Assembly: GCF_001563285.1 (NCBI RefSeq)
Contig: NZ_CP005189.1
Span: 496,001 to 560,000, forward strand
Direction: 5' to 3'
Length of the DNA stretch: 64,000 nucleotides
Origin: Sphingobium sp. MI1205
Lineage (GTDB): Bacteria; Pseudomonadota; Alphaproteobacteria; Sphingomonadales; Sphingomonadaceae
Positions 45,472 to 54,218 of this stretch are shown here, one piece after another; the first letter of the stretch is position 1; the number at the start of each line of letters is the position of its first letter. Below the pieces are notes generated by a model. The model ran no database searches, had not been told where the DNA came from, and saw nothing but the letters and a program-made list of their open reading frames with translations. A program made the position numbers and the translations under genes.

Positions 45472-45909
45472 CTAGACGGCTTTGTCGCGCGCTATCAGGA
45501 CGCTGATGGGCGAATTCCTGACGATGGCGGAGGCGTTGGATCCCAGCATCCGCGATGACAATGACGGCTGATGCGACCCGATGATGATAAGGTCCGCCTT
45601 GCTTCGCCGCGCTTCTTCGAAAACTTCGTCCCTCACCGTTCCGCGGCGCGTGATGAAATTGGCGTCCTTCAGCCCATATTCGATTTTCCAGTCATGGATG
45701 CGGCGGCGTGCTTCCTCAATTTCCTGCGTGTCGAAATCCCCCGAAAGCAATTCCGCATATCTGACCGGCAGATAATAGCGGACATAGAGGATGTTGATCT
45801 TCGTCGCCCCGGCCTGAGACGCCTTCAGGGAACGGGCGGCTTCAAGCGCGGACCTGGCGTGTTCGGGATCATTTATGTCGATCGCGACCAATATCGTTGC
45901 AAAGGTCAT
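45472..45909 (-). CDS. Universal stress protein (UspA family)
   Basis: A 145-residue single Usp domain. It starts 'FATILVAIDINDPEHARSALEAA' and ends with the nucleotide-binding pattern 'GSHQPSLSSRMLGSNASAIVRNS', where Gly, Gly and Ser spacing fits ATP-binding Usps. The role is survival under stress; the target is unknown. Converges with mrpG. Confidence 0.88.
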   Translation of the reverse strand: MTFATILVAIDINDPEHARSALEAARSLKASQAGATKINILYVRYYLPVRYAELLSGDFDTQEIEEARRRIHDWKIEYGLKDANFITRRGTVRDEVFEEARRSKADLIIIGSHQPSLSSRMLGSNASAIVRNSPISVLIARDKAV

Positions 45910-46132
45910 TTTGCCTTCTCCTCTCCTTGACGCTTTCTTTTATCATGATGGCGGACGTCGAAGGTGTAACTATTGTAATAAATGATTTCGGCTGGCTTTG
46001 CACGACGGGTCCGCGCCACCGGGCGGACAGCTGTATGCCAGCGGCACGATTCGGCAGGTTGCAATCCCGCCGTCGAGTGACCAAAGGTGCCGTTCTGACC
46101 ATCAACGCGTAAGATCGACGGAGTTTGGGGCA

Positions 46133-47242
46133 TTGCTGATTCCCGCACCCCTGCGCGCGCTTCCATGGAGCATGTTGTTCACGGTCCTGGCGATCACGAC
46201 GCTGGGGCTTGCAACGCTCTATTCTGCGGCGGGCGGGAGCATGACGCCCTGGGCTTCGAACCAGGCCTTGCGTTTCGTCGTGCTTGCCGGCGGGATGTTG
46301 GTCCTGTCGCTCGTGCCGGTCAGTGTCTGGATGCGCTTTGCCTATCCCTTCTATGGCGTGACATTGGCGCTGCTGCTGATCGTGGAATTGTTCGGCAAGA
46401 TCGGCATGGGGGCGCAGCGCTGGATCGACCTGGGCTTCATCCGGCTCCAGCCTTCGGAATTCATGAAGCTGGCGATCGTCCTCACCCTGGCGCGTTTCTA
46501 CCATCGCGTGCCGCCCATGTTCGTCAGCGCACCGTTCGTGCTGCTCATCCCGGCGGGGCTGATCGCGGTGCCCGCTGGCCTCGTCATGCTGCAACCCGAT
46601 CTTGGCACCGCCCTGATGATCACGATGGCGGGAACGCTGCTGATCTTCATGGCGGGCACGCACCTGCGCTGGTTTATCGGCGCGGGCGCGATCGTCCTTT
46701 CCATGCTGCCGGTCGCCTGGGGGATGCTGCACGACTATCAGAAGAACCGGGTGCTCACTTTCATGGACCCGGAAAGCGATCCACTGGGCACCGGCTATCA
46801 TATTTCCCAGTCGAAGATCGCCATCGGATCGGGCGGCATATTCGGCAAGGGCTTCCTCAACGGCACGCAGAGCCATCTGGCCTATCTGCCCGAAACGCAT
46901 ACCGACTTCATCTTCGCCACGATGATGGAGGAATGGGGAATGATGGGCGGGCTGTTCGTGATCTTCGCCTATGGCTATCTGATCTGGTGGGGGCTGAACC
47001 TGGCCATGCGGTCGACATCCGTGTTCACGCGCCTGACCGCCATGGGTTTGACCTTCACGCTGTTCCTGTATGTCGGCATCAATCTGTCCATGGTGATGGG
47101 GCTGGCGCCAGTGGTCGGCATTCCGCTGCCGCTCATGTCCTATGGCGGATCGGCCATGATGACCGTTCTGATCCTGCTGGGGATATTGATGTCGATCCAT
47201 CGCGACAATCAGTTGCGGAACCGGACCCCGAACGGCCTGTAG
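46133..47242 (+). CDS. rodA: RodA/FtsW-type peptidoglycan polymerase (SEDS family)
   Basis: Membrane glycosyltransferase that polymerises lipid II for side-wall growth, 369 residues and ten helices. Hallmarks are 'GAQRWIDLGFIRLQPSEFMKLAIVL', 'LQPDLGTALMI' and 'ETHTDFIFATMMEEWG' (Asp of the catalytic region). The TTG at 46133 is chosen: GGAG lies 9 bases before it and the protein then opens with the helix seen in relatives; other in-frame starts are far upstream or within helix 1. It is not next to mreBCD or a PBP2 gene, its usual partners; it instead faces a large GT51/transpeptidase gene, ending 9 bp from it. Confidence 0.88.
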   Translation: MLIPAPLRALPWSMLFTVLAITTLGLATLYSAAGGSMTPWASNQALRFVVLAGGMLVLSLVPVSVWMRFAYPFYGVTLALLLIVELFGKIGMGAQRWIDLGFIRLQPSEFMKLAIVLTLARFYHRVPPMFVSAPFVLLIPAGLIAVPAGLVMLQPDLGTALMITMAGTLLIFMAGTHLRWFIGAGAIVLSMLPVAWGMLHDYQKNRVLTFMDPESDPLGTGYHISQSKIAIGSGGIFGKGFLNGTQSHLAYLPETHTDFIFATMMEEWGMMGGLFVIFAYGYLIWWGLNLAMRSTSVFTRLTAMGLTFTLFLYVGINLSMVMGLAPVVGIPLPLMSYGGSAMMTVLILLGILMSIHRDNQLRNRTPNGL

Positions 47243-47251
47243 AGGGCTATT

Positions 47252-50200
47252 TCACCGCCATCCATCGAACGAGGTCAGCAGCGATGGCGGGTGCCGAAGC
47301 GTCGGCCTGTTGACCGCAAGGGGATTTGGCCGGTTCAGCAACGCCTGCCAATCCGTGCGGATTGCGGGAGCGGGATCGGGCGGCTTTGCTGACGATCGTT
47401 CGCCGATCACTTGCTGGATGACAGGCGCGAGAAGCGTGAACAATTGCGCGGGCAAGGCGCTGGTGAACCGATATTGCGACGCCTCTTCCCCTTCCACGAA
47501 GGCCGTGATCGTGCCGAAATGGCGCTGGCCGATGAAGAAGGCGAAGGTGGCTGTACGGGACCGCGCCTCCGATCCGACGAGACGCCCGCCAGACCCGTAT
47601 CGCATGTGGCGATTGTCGCCGGTTCCCGTCTTGCCGCCGATCATCATCGCAGAGCCGTCCGCAGCGGTGACCGCTTCATAGGCCCGCCGCGCGGTTCCAT
47701 TTTCGACGACATCGACCAATCCCCGACGCACCGCGTGGGCGATTTCGGGCCGAAGCACCCTGACACCGGCTTTCGGCTGTGCCTTCATCACGGTTTCATA
47801 GGGGGTGCCCTCCGCAAAATGCAGCCTGTCGATCAGCCGGGGCGCGGAACGGTAACCCCCGCTCGCGACAATGCCCATCAGTTCCGCCAGCGCGTCGGGG
47901 CGGTCGCCCGATGTGCCGATGGCGGTGGCATAGGAGGGCACGAGCGTTTCGAAGGGATAGCCCAGCCGCTGCCAATCCTTGTGGATCGGAACAAAGGCCT
48001 GTTTTTCCAGCATGGTCCTGATCCGCCGGTTCTGCGCGGCGAAACGATTGGGCTTGAGCAGCCAGAGATAGGCTTCCTGCCGCACATCGGCGCTTGCCGC
48101 GACGATGTCGTCCCACGACGCACCGGGATGCGTGTAGAGATAGCCCGCCAGCCACAGTTCGAGCGGGTGGATGTCGGCGATATAGGATCGGTCGGCGAGG
48201 CTCAGCCGGTCAGGCGCGTAGGTTTCATACAGCTTCCGCATGTCTTCCTCATCATCCGGCGGGGTTTTTGCCCATTGCCGGATGAAGGCGGAAAACTGAT
48301 CAAAGTCGGCATCGGGCCGAACGGTTCGGAAGGCCGCCGCCAGCCGGGGGCGCAAATATTTGGCGCGTTCGGCGACATGGCTCATGATCGCGGCGGGATC
48401 CAGCTCCCGATATTGGGGGCGGAACCGGGCGAGATATTGGCGACCCTCCATGTCGATGAAGCGCCGCAGGTAATAGTCCCGGCGCGGGTGATCGGGCCTT
48501 TCGAAAATTCCCGCCGCGCCCGGAATGCGGGCGAGGTGATAATCCACTATGTCGCGCATCATGCGGATGAAGACGAGGTTGACGCTCTGTTGCAGCGCGT
48601 AGGACACCGTCATTTGCCCGCCATGCCGCCGATTGAAATTGGCAAAGCGGTGCATGCCCCCGGCGGTGAAGAACCGCTCGCCCGTGCCCGCGGAATATTT
48701 CTTCTCCATCGCCGCATCGACGATGGCCGCTGTGCCCCTGTCGCCATGTTCCAGCAACTGCCCGGCAACCCACGCGGTCAACGGATCGCCTTGCTGGACG
48801 AGGCGGTTGAGTTCAGCGGACGGCATGGTCCGAAGGTCATCGTGAAGATCCGCGATGATGTTGAGATAGGAGAGAAGCGTGCGAACCTTCGCCGTGGACC
48901 CCAGTTCCAGCTTCGTCCCGGCGTTGACGTCCAGCGGACCGTCAAGGCTGTCAGTCTGGACGCGCACATGGGTAGAACCAGCGCCGCGTTCATACAGCGT
49001 GAAACTGTAATTCACCTGCGCCGGTGCGCTTCCGCTGAGCAGACGCGGGCCGGTAAGTCCCAGTTCCGATAAGCCTTCAGGCTCCCGCAAACTGCGTAGC
49101 AGCGCCGTCGCTTCCGCCTGAGCTTTCCTGTCGATCGACGTTTCGACGGTGAGGTCGAGCCTGTGGAGATCGTAGAAGCTCGGCGTCTTGATGAGCCGGG
49201 CCAAATTGAGCCGCAACGCATTCGCCGCCTTCGCCACGGAATCGGACAAGGGCGGGGCGGCAGGGGGCGTGGTGTTGAAAGTGAGCCGCGTGCCAATGGC
49301 CGCTTCACCAAGATCGGACCCGATGATGTTTTCCGCGACCATCAGGCGAAGATAGCTTTCGGTCAGCGCTTCCAGTTCATCGCGGCCCGTCCCCAGATAA
49401 TGAGCGGGGCGGCGCTGCGCGATGACCAGGCTGAGAACCTGTTTCAGCGCAAGACCCTGTTGGCGTAATTCCGAACCGGTTCGTGCGGGCATGCGCAGCA
49501 CCCTGTTCACACTGGCGAAATCGGCTCCGTACCAAAGCTGCAATCCATCGCCGAGGCCGATGACCTCCCCATGACGGCGAAAGCCCGCAAGCGGTATCAG
49601 GTTGAGCGCGTCCACGACGGTCTGCTTGCGGAAATCGACCGTATTGAGGCCAGAATGGTAGGCGCGCAGGCTGGCAGACGTCATCTGCCGCAGCTTTTCG
49701 ATCGGCCCGGTCGTCCGTCCACGCGGTGAATGACGCAGCTTTTCCATTTGCGTCGCCACGGTGCTGCCGCCGGGACTGCGCTCGCCCTCGCCGCTGGCCC
49801 CGAAGCTGATGAGGGCGAGGCCAAGCCTGTCCCATTCGACCGCGGGATTGCGGCGCGGATACCGCAAGCTCAGCAAATCGCGATTTTCCACGAAGAGCAG
49901 GCTACGAACCGCAAGGTCGGGTACATCGTCATAGGAACGATAGATTTGGGACGGATCGCGGTAGGAAAAAATGGGCTGTCCCCTGGCCCCCTCCAGCGTC
50001 AGGCCCGCAGAGCTTTTCTCGCGATAAGGGGGAAATCCGCCCAGACCCTGAAACCATTGCAGCGTGGATGACGTCCGCGCCTGCCGCTCGACCATGTAGC
50101 CTTCCCGCGAAAGTGCAGCGATGTAACCGGGCAGTTGAACATAGCCCAATCGTTTGTCGAACGGGCCATGGGCAGGAAAGGCAATGTCCTCGCTTGCGCC

Positions 50201-50431
50201 ATCGTCCATGTGGAAATGCATGCGGTCCGCCAGCCGCGAGAACAGGTGGGACTGGATGTAAGAGGTGCGAAGTTCGACAATAGCGAAAATCAGAAATACG
50301 ACCGCCGCTACCGCCATCGCAGTCATTCGAGGGCGACGCCCTATGCCCCTCCAGCTGCTATGCGCGCGCAAATCCGTCAAGCGGCGGTAGCCGCCAGCTC
50401 CTGGTTCCGATGATCCCAATAAGGTCGTCAT
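47252..50431 (-). CDS. Large GT51-like / penicillin-binding transpeptidase protein with degenerate glycosyltransferase motifs
   Basis: A 1,059-residue membrane-anchored protein (helix at about 40-58). A GT51-like region (about 160-320) has 'FVENRDL' in place of the usual EDxxF and 'GGSTVATQMEK' in place of GGSTITQQ; the second catalytic Glu position appears as Gln in 'EKLRQM'. The transpeptidase is complete: SxxK 'LGSTAKVRTL' (about 512), SxN 'QQSVNLVF' (about 617) and 'GGKTGTGDN' (about 933). Between SxN and KTG is an extra block of nearly 200 residues. AGGAGG directly precedes the ATG at 50431; a GTG four codons earlier lies in that site. It may crosslink strands made by the facing RodA. 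Confidence 0.78.
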   Translation of the reverse strand: MTTLLGSSEPGAGGYRRLTDLRAHSSWRGIGRRPRMTAMAVAAVVFLIFAIVELRTSYIQSHLFSRLADRMHFHMDDGASEDIAFPAHGPFDKRLGYVQLPGYIAALSREGYMVERQARTSSTLQWFQGLGGFPPYREKSSAGLTLEGARGQPIFSYRDPSQIYRSYDDVPDLAVRSLLFVENRDLLSLRYPRRNPAVEWDRLGLALISFGASGEGERSPGGSTVATQMEKLRHSPRGRTTGPIEKLRQMTSASLRAYHSGLNTVDFRKQTVVDALNLIPLAGFRRHGEVIGLGDGLQLWYGADFASVNRVLRMPARTGSELRQQGLALKQVLSLVIAQRRPAHYLGTGRDELEALTESYLRLMVAENIIGSDLGEAAIGTRLTFNTTPPAAPPLSDSVAKAANALRLNLARLIKTPSFYDLHRLDLTVETSIDRKAQAEATALLRSLREPEGLSELGLTGPRLLSGSAPAQVNYSFTLYERGAGSTHVRVQTDSLDGPLDVNAGTKLELGSTAKVRTLLSYLNIIADLHDDLRTMPSAELNRLVQQGDPLTAWVAGQLLEHGDRGTAAIVDAAMEKKYSAGTGERFFTAGGMHRFANFNRRHGGQMTVSYALQQSVNLVFIRMMRDIVDYHLARIPGAAGIFERPDHPRRDYYLRRFIDMEGRQYLARFRPQYRELDPAAIMSHVAERAKYLRPRLAAAFRTVRPDADFDQFSAFIRQWAKTPPDDEEDMRKLYETYAPDRLSLADRSYIADIHPLELWLAGYLYTHPGASWDDIVAASADVRQEAYLWLLKPNRFAAQNRRIRTMLEKQAFVPIHKDWQRLGYPFETLVPSYATAIGTSGDRPDALAELMGIVASGGYRSAPRLIDRLHFAEGTPYETVMKAQPKAGVRVLRPEIAHAVRRGLVDVVENGTARRAYEAVTAADGSAMMIGGKTGTGDNRHMRYGSGGRLVGSEARSRTATFAFFIGQRHFGTITAFVEGEEASQYRFTSALPAQLFTLLAPVIQQVIGERSSAKPPDPAPAIRTDWQALLNRPNPLAVNRPTLRHPPSLLTSFDGWR

Positions 50432-50774
50432 CGCCCTCCTCACATCCGGTGACGCGGCGGCCCTTCCATCTTTTCAGTCGGAACCATCTGGAAACTGCCC
50501 GCCGCAGCACGATAGCTGCTTGTTAAAACGTGCCGCCCCCAATTTCGTTTCATCGCAATTTAATTTCGTTTCATCCCGGCGTTTGCGTGGGGAGTCAGTT
50601 GCATAGGGGCGAAGCGATCCCCCTCACCCATTTCCCCCGCCATGGTCGGCGCGCGCAGCGAGCGCCCACCCACGTTCGATTTGCGTTGGGCAGTGGCTCT
50701 GGAAGCCTGTTACTGGCATGATGAGCAACGATGCCGGGACGCACTTGAAAGATCCCCGGCCGCTGGAGAGTAGC
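50432..50774. promoter_or_regulatory. Divergent intergenic region with a 14-bp direct repeat
   Basis: This 343-bp gap separates the minus-strand GT51 gene from the plus-strand Usp gene. It contains AATTTCGTTTCATC at 50541-50554 and again at 50562-50575, so the repeats start 21 bp apart (two helix turns). A GGAAC at 50480 has no CGTT at the right distance for an EcfG promoter. I see no other gene. Confidence 0.45.
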
Positions 50775-51605
50775 ATGGCGCTGCGTGACATTATTTTGCA
50801 AATGAACAGCTATCCCGAGCCAACCCCCGGTTGGGCGCTGGATAATGCGCTGGCCCTCGCCAGCGCGCTGGGCGCCACGCTGTCGGTCGGTGTGTGTCAG
50901 GTCCGCATTCCTCCGGCGTCCAATTGGCTCGCCGACACGCTGATCAATGCCGCCGGCATGATTGCTGCGGAAAACCGCAAGAGCGCGGAAAATGCACAGG
51001 CCCTGCTCGCTCAATTCTCTGCCTCGGCAAGCGAAGACATCAGAGGCGAGGCGATGCTCGTGGAATGCGTGGGGATGATCTCGCACTGGCAGATTGCCAG
51101 CAAGGCGCGCGCCTATGACCTGCTCGTCGTGCCGGTCCATGGGCACGAGCAAGCTGCATGCGTGGAAGGTTTGACCTTTGAATCCGGGCGTCCAATCCTT
51201 TTGATAACCGAAGATGCCCGCAACGGCACATTCGATCATGTGGTCGTCGGCTGGGATGGGAGCAGGGCGGCAGCGCGCGCGCTGGCTGACGCACTTGGCT
51301 TTTGCGGCTCAGCCAGGACGGTCGAAGTCGCCGTCGTCACGGGCGACAAGGATCTGTCACCGGCCGCGTCGGTTTCCGATGTCGTTCGCCATCTTGGACG
51401 CCATGGCATCACCGCCAACGCTATCGAGATCCCGGCCGCAGGGCGTGATGCGGGACAGGCGCTGCAAGCCTATTGCACGGAATCGGAAAGCGATTTGCTG
51501 GTCATGGGCGCCTATGGGCATTCACGGGTCCGTGAATTCGTCCTGGGCGGCGCCACCCGGTCGGTGCTCGAACGTCCGGCGCTTTCCATTTTCCTGTCGC
51601 ATTGA
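50775..51605 (+). CDS. Tandem-domain universal stress protein
   Basis: A 276-residue protein of two Usp domains. The first (1-145) is degenerate and lacks the glycine loop; the second (about 150-276) keeps 'HVVVGWDGSRAAARAL' and the ATP-binding pattern 'GAYGHSRVREFVLGGATRSVLE'. The ATG at 50775 has GGAGAG 4 bases upstream, better than an ATG at 50718. The gene begins a run of stress genes (Usp, DksA/TraR, Usp, cupin). Confidence 0.88.
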   Translation: MALRDIILQMNSYPEPTPGWALDNALALASALGATLSVGVCQVRIPPASNWLADTLINAAGMIAAENRKSAENAQALLAQFSASASEDIRGEAMLVECVGMISHWQIASKARAYDLLVVPVHGHEQAACVEGLTFESGRPILLITEDARNGTFDHVVVGWDGSRAAARALADALGFCGSARTVEVAVVTGDKDLSPAASVSDVVRHLGRHGITANAIEIPAAGRDAGQALQAYCTESESDLLVMGAYGHSRVREFVLGGATRSVLERPALSIFLSH

Positions 51606-51687
51606 TGGCAGGCGGCGTCGGCATAGCCTGGCGCTTCGATGCGCGTTCGGCTCACAGTTCAGGCAGGACAGGAATAGGAGAATTGCC

Positions 51688-52014
51688 GTGATTGATCCGA
51701 ACTCTGCGAAATCGCGTCTGGAAGTGCAGCTGGCGGAACTGGAGCGCCGCCAGAAAAGCGTTGCCGATGATCTGTCCGAGCCGCTGAACCCGGATTCATC
51801 GGAAAGGGCGGTAGAGAAGGAAGACGACGCCTCGCTGGAGGCGCAGGCCGCCTTGATCGCGCGCGAGATCGCCTCCGTGCAGCGTGCCCTTTCAAGGATC
51901 GAGAACGGCACCTATGGGGAATGCGTGCACTGCGGCAGCACCATAGCGCCGCAGCGTCTGGAGGCCCGGCCTGAAGCGGCCCTGTGCATCGAGTGCGCCC
52001 AGAAGGCGAGTTGA
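51688..52014 (+). CDS. TraR/DksA-family zinc-finger protein
   Basis: A 108-residue protein with a helical N-terminal part, 'LEVQLAELERRQKSVADDL', and a C4 zinc finger, 'CVHCGSTIAPQRLEARPEAALCIEC'. It is shorter than DksA (151 in E. coli) and lacks its acidic coiled-coil tip, so it belongs with the short TraR-like group that binds RNA polymerase. The GTG at 51688 is used: AGGAG lies 7 bases before it. It lies 82 bp after the tandem Usp gene. Confidence 0.88.
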   Translation: MIDPNSAKSRLEVQLAELERRQKSVADDLSEPLNPDSSERAVEKEDDASLEAQAALIAREIASVQRALSRIENGTYGECVHCGSTIAPQRLEARPEAALCIECAQKAS

Positions 52015-52019
52015 CCAAC

Positions 52020-52039
52020 GGGGCGCTCAAACGGCGCCC
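52020..52039. terminator. GC-rich hairpin between convergent dksA-like and usp genes
   Basis: GGGCGC (52021-52026) and GCGCCC (52034-52039) form a six-base stem with a seven-base loop between two convergent stops. No T-run follows on either side; it may end both transcripts weakly. Confidence 0.4.
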
Positions 52040-52049
52040 GGCCGGGAAC

Positions 52050-52499
52050 TCAGCGAACCACAAGCACGGGAATATTGGTGTGCGCCAGCACTTCGGACGC
52101 CTTGCTTCCCAGCATCAGGCGACCCAATCCCCGGCGCCCATGCGAAGCCATGACGATCAGGTCACAGTTCCGCTCCTGCGCAGCCGCGATGATCGCCTCG
52201 GCCACCTCCGCTTCCGGGACATGGAGCGTGTCGGCGGTCACGCCCAATCGCTGCGCCGATTGTTGCGCGGCAGCCAGTATGCTGTCCGCCGCCTTCGTCT
52301 GGCCTTCGGCATATTCAGCCAGCGCGACACCGCTCCAGGCAAGATCATAGCCCACTCCGCTGGTGTACACCGGGAAACGTTCAGTCACGGTGATGATCGT
52401 TACCTCGGCGCCCAGGGTCTTTGCCAGCGCCAGGCCATGGTCCACGCCCTTTTGCGCGATTTCCGATCCGTCGGTCGAGATGAGTATCCGATTGTACAT
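52050..52499 (-). CDS. Universal stress protein (UspA family)
   Basis: A 149-residue single Usp domain. It starts 'ILISTDGSEIAQKGVDHGLALA' and ends with the full ATP-binding pattern 'ASHGRRGLGRLMLGSKASEVLAHTNIPVLVV'. It is the third Usp gene within 7 kb. It converges with the DksA-like gene. Confidence 0.92.
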   Translation of the reverse strand: MYNRILISTDGSEIAQKGVDHGLALAKTLGAEVTIITVTERFPVYTSGVGYDLAWSGVALAEYAEGQTKAADSILAAAQQSAQRLGVTADTLHVPEAEVAEAIIAAAQERNCDLIVMASHGRRGLGRLMLGSKASEVLAHTNIPVLVVR

Positions 52500-52569
52500 G
52501 GGCTTTCCTCTTCCAGTGGATTATTCACAACGACCAACTGATCACTATCTCCTGCCGCGACTGCCTCCG

Positions 52570-52965
52570 CTACTCAGTAGTACGTCCGTCAAAATGCTCG
52601 TGACTTCCCTCTGCATCTGCCTTGGTGCGGTGGATGGTGCCATCGACATGTTCGGGCGGGCCATAGATGGTGTAGAGCTGGAGCAATCCCGTTCCTCTAT
52701 TGATGATATTGTGCCGGGCGCCCGCGGGCACGATAATGGCGTCGTCGGCGGCAATGGCGGTGGAGACGCCGTCGATCTGGACCTCGCCTTCTCCGAATTC
52801 AACGCGGAAGAACTGATCGCGATCCTCATGCACTTCTTCCCCGATCTGGTCGCCCGGCGCTATCGCCATGAGTACCAGTTGCAGATTGCAGCCAGTATAA
52901 AGCACATGGCGGAAGTCGGAATTGCTTTCCGTCAATTCGTCAATGTTGCCGACAAATCCTCTCAT
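52570..52965 (-). CDS. Cupin-domain protein
   Basis: A 131-residue single-domain cupin. 'APGDQIGEEVHEDRDQFFRVEFGEGEV' and 'VPAGARHNIINRG' give the two metal motifs with His and Glu residues. The function is not known; similar proteins are described as mannose-6-phosphate isomerase-like cupins. AGGAGA lies 6 bases before the ATG at 52965; the longer open frame upstream is not supported. Confidence 0.85.
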   Translation of the reverse strand: MRGFVGNIDELTESNSDFRHVLYTGCNLQLVLMAIAPGDQIGEEVHEDRDQFFRVEFGEGEVQIDGVSTAIAADDAIIVPAGARHNIINRGTGLLQLYTIYGPPEHVDGTIHRTKADAEGSHEHFDGRTTE

Positions 52966-53230
52966 GATGATCTCCTCTGCCTGAACCCATGGTCGCGCGA
53001 GAGATGAACCTGCAATATTTTCATCTCGATCTTTGGAGAATGCGAGTCTTTTCGCGATCCTGTTTAGGCGATCAAGCCTCAAAATTCCAGAACATGAGAG
53101 CGGCATGACGCTCAATAACGCCATGTCCAACTCTCCACGATCCCCCGCTCGTCAAAGCCAGGGGCGAGTTCAACATGGGTCAATTCTCAGTGGAAATTTA
53201 TGCCCTTCCAGGGGCACTTCTCAGCGGCAA

Positions 53231-53416
53231 TCAACAGTTTTCAGGGCCGGACGGAGCAGATCCGCTGCTTTTCCTGGCTTTATGCTCGGCTAGCAATCCA
53301 TCCAGTTCCGCTATGCGAATACGCTGCGGGGTATCCTTTGCGAGACCCTTCAGCCTGCATTCGGCCCATAGGCTTCGACGTTCCGACTCCAACGCTTTCA
53401 GATACAAGTCGGCCAT
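53231..53416 (-). CDS. Small hypothetical protein, 61 residues
   Basis: Not recognised. The ATG at 53416 has GGAG 5-6 bases upstream. The protein is mostly helical and charged ('LKALESERRSLWAECRLKGLAKD', 'RIRIAELDGLLAEHKA'), without signal peptide. It lies 129 bp downstream of the DUF6481 gene on the same strand and may be part of the same stress transcript. Confidence 0.5.
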   Translation of the reverse strand: MADLYLKALESERRSLWAECRLKGLAKDTPQRIRIAELDGLLAEHKARKSSGSAPSGPENC

Positions 53417-53545
53417 ATTTTCTCCGAAACTCCGGGGATGCTCAGCGTTGATGCGCTGTCCTGAGCAACAGGTTATGTGATGGGTCGGACTTGCCCCATC
53501 ACCCTGCAAGACGCCTGTTGGCACGCCAGCGCCAGCATCAGCTAA

Positions 53546-53914
53546 CTATTTTCGGGCTTTGCGCGCAGCGTAACGCGCATCGCGCGCAGCCTTCATTTCA
53601 GCGGCGCTGGCGGGTGTCAACCTGGCGGCCTTGAGTGCTGCGGCGGCCTCTGCGGCTGCTTGCTTTTCGGCTTCCGCCGCCAGCTCTGCCGCTTTGCGTT
53701 CTGCCTTTTGCGCTTTGGCCAAAGCAACAGACTCAGCCTTGGCAGCCCGCTCGATTGCAATTGCTTGATCTTTAGCTTCGCTCGCCCGGCGTCGCTCCGC
53801 CAAAATTGCCTCATCGACGGGCGGCTTGGCTCTCAATGCATCCAGAGCCTTCTGTTTGGCGGATCCTGCTGCGGCAATGCGGTCTTGGAACGAAGGAGCT
53901 TTATAAGAAGACAA
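53546..53914 (-). CDS. DUF6481 family protein
   Basis: A 122-residue, very Ala/Lys/Arg-rich protein, predicted as one long helix or coiled coil. It opens with 'SYKAPSFQDRIAAAGSAKQKAL', the family start, and ends 'ARDARYAARKARK'. The family is widespread in sphingomonads and its role is unknown; the basic helix could bind nucleic acid. AGGAT lies 9 bases before the ATG. Confidence 0.7.
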   Translation of the reverse strand: MSSYKAPSFQDRIAAAGSAKQKALDALRAKPPVDEAILAERRRASEAKDQAIAIERAAKAESVALAKAQKAERKAAELAAEAEKQAAAEAAAALKAARLTPASAAEMKAARDARYAARKARK

Positions 53915-54110
53915 TTTTTATCCTTGGAAATTTTGTGTCGATGGCGCGTGCCGCGCCGCAAAGGCAGGATCGCCTGCGTTGCAGCGAACGCCATTAGCAA
54001 AAAACCTCGCTGATCTCAAGGTCGCCAGATTGCATGGCGCTTCATGGCCGTCCGAACGAAGGCGTTCAACATTAGCGGTGAATGATGACGCTCTCTCATG
54101 CCTCGTTGCG

Positions 54111-54172
54111 GTGTCACATATAGGTCACGACGCGGTAACGCTGTCATCATCATCGCTACGCTCCACAGTCAT
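54111..54172 (+). promoter_or_regulatory. PHO-box-like repeats upstream of the TonB receptor
   Basis: GTGTCAC-ATAT-AGGTCAC at 54111-54128 has two half-sites 11 bp apart, like the CTGTCAT-N4-CTGTCAT Pho box. A perfect half-site CTGTCAT follows at 54141-54147 and CAGTCAT at 54166-54172, though not in the same 11-bp phase. The rest of the 304-bp gap from 53915 to 54218 shows nothing else. PhoB control is inference. Confidence 0.4.
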
Positions 54173-54218
54173 AATGCCCGTCTAGGTGCCCCCCAACGAA
54201 ACGAGAAGGGGCTCACCA

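Noticed and set aside
47411..49072. Plus-strand frame of 553 codons opposite the GT51 gene
   Set aside because: Antisense shadow; the transpeptidase motifs are in the minus frame.
50480..50504. Possible EcfG general-stress promoter (GGAAC)
   Set aside because: No CGTT at 16-17 bases downstream, so the -10 element is missing.
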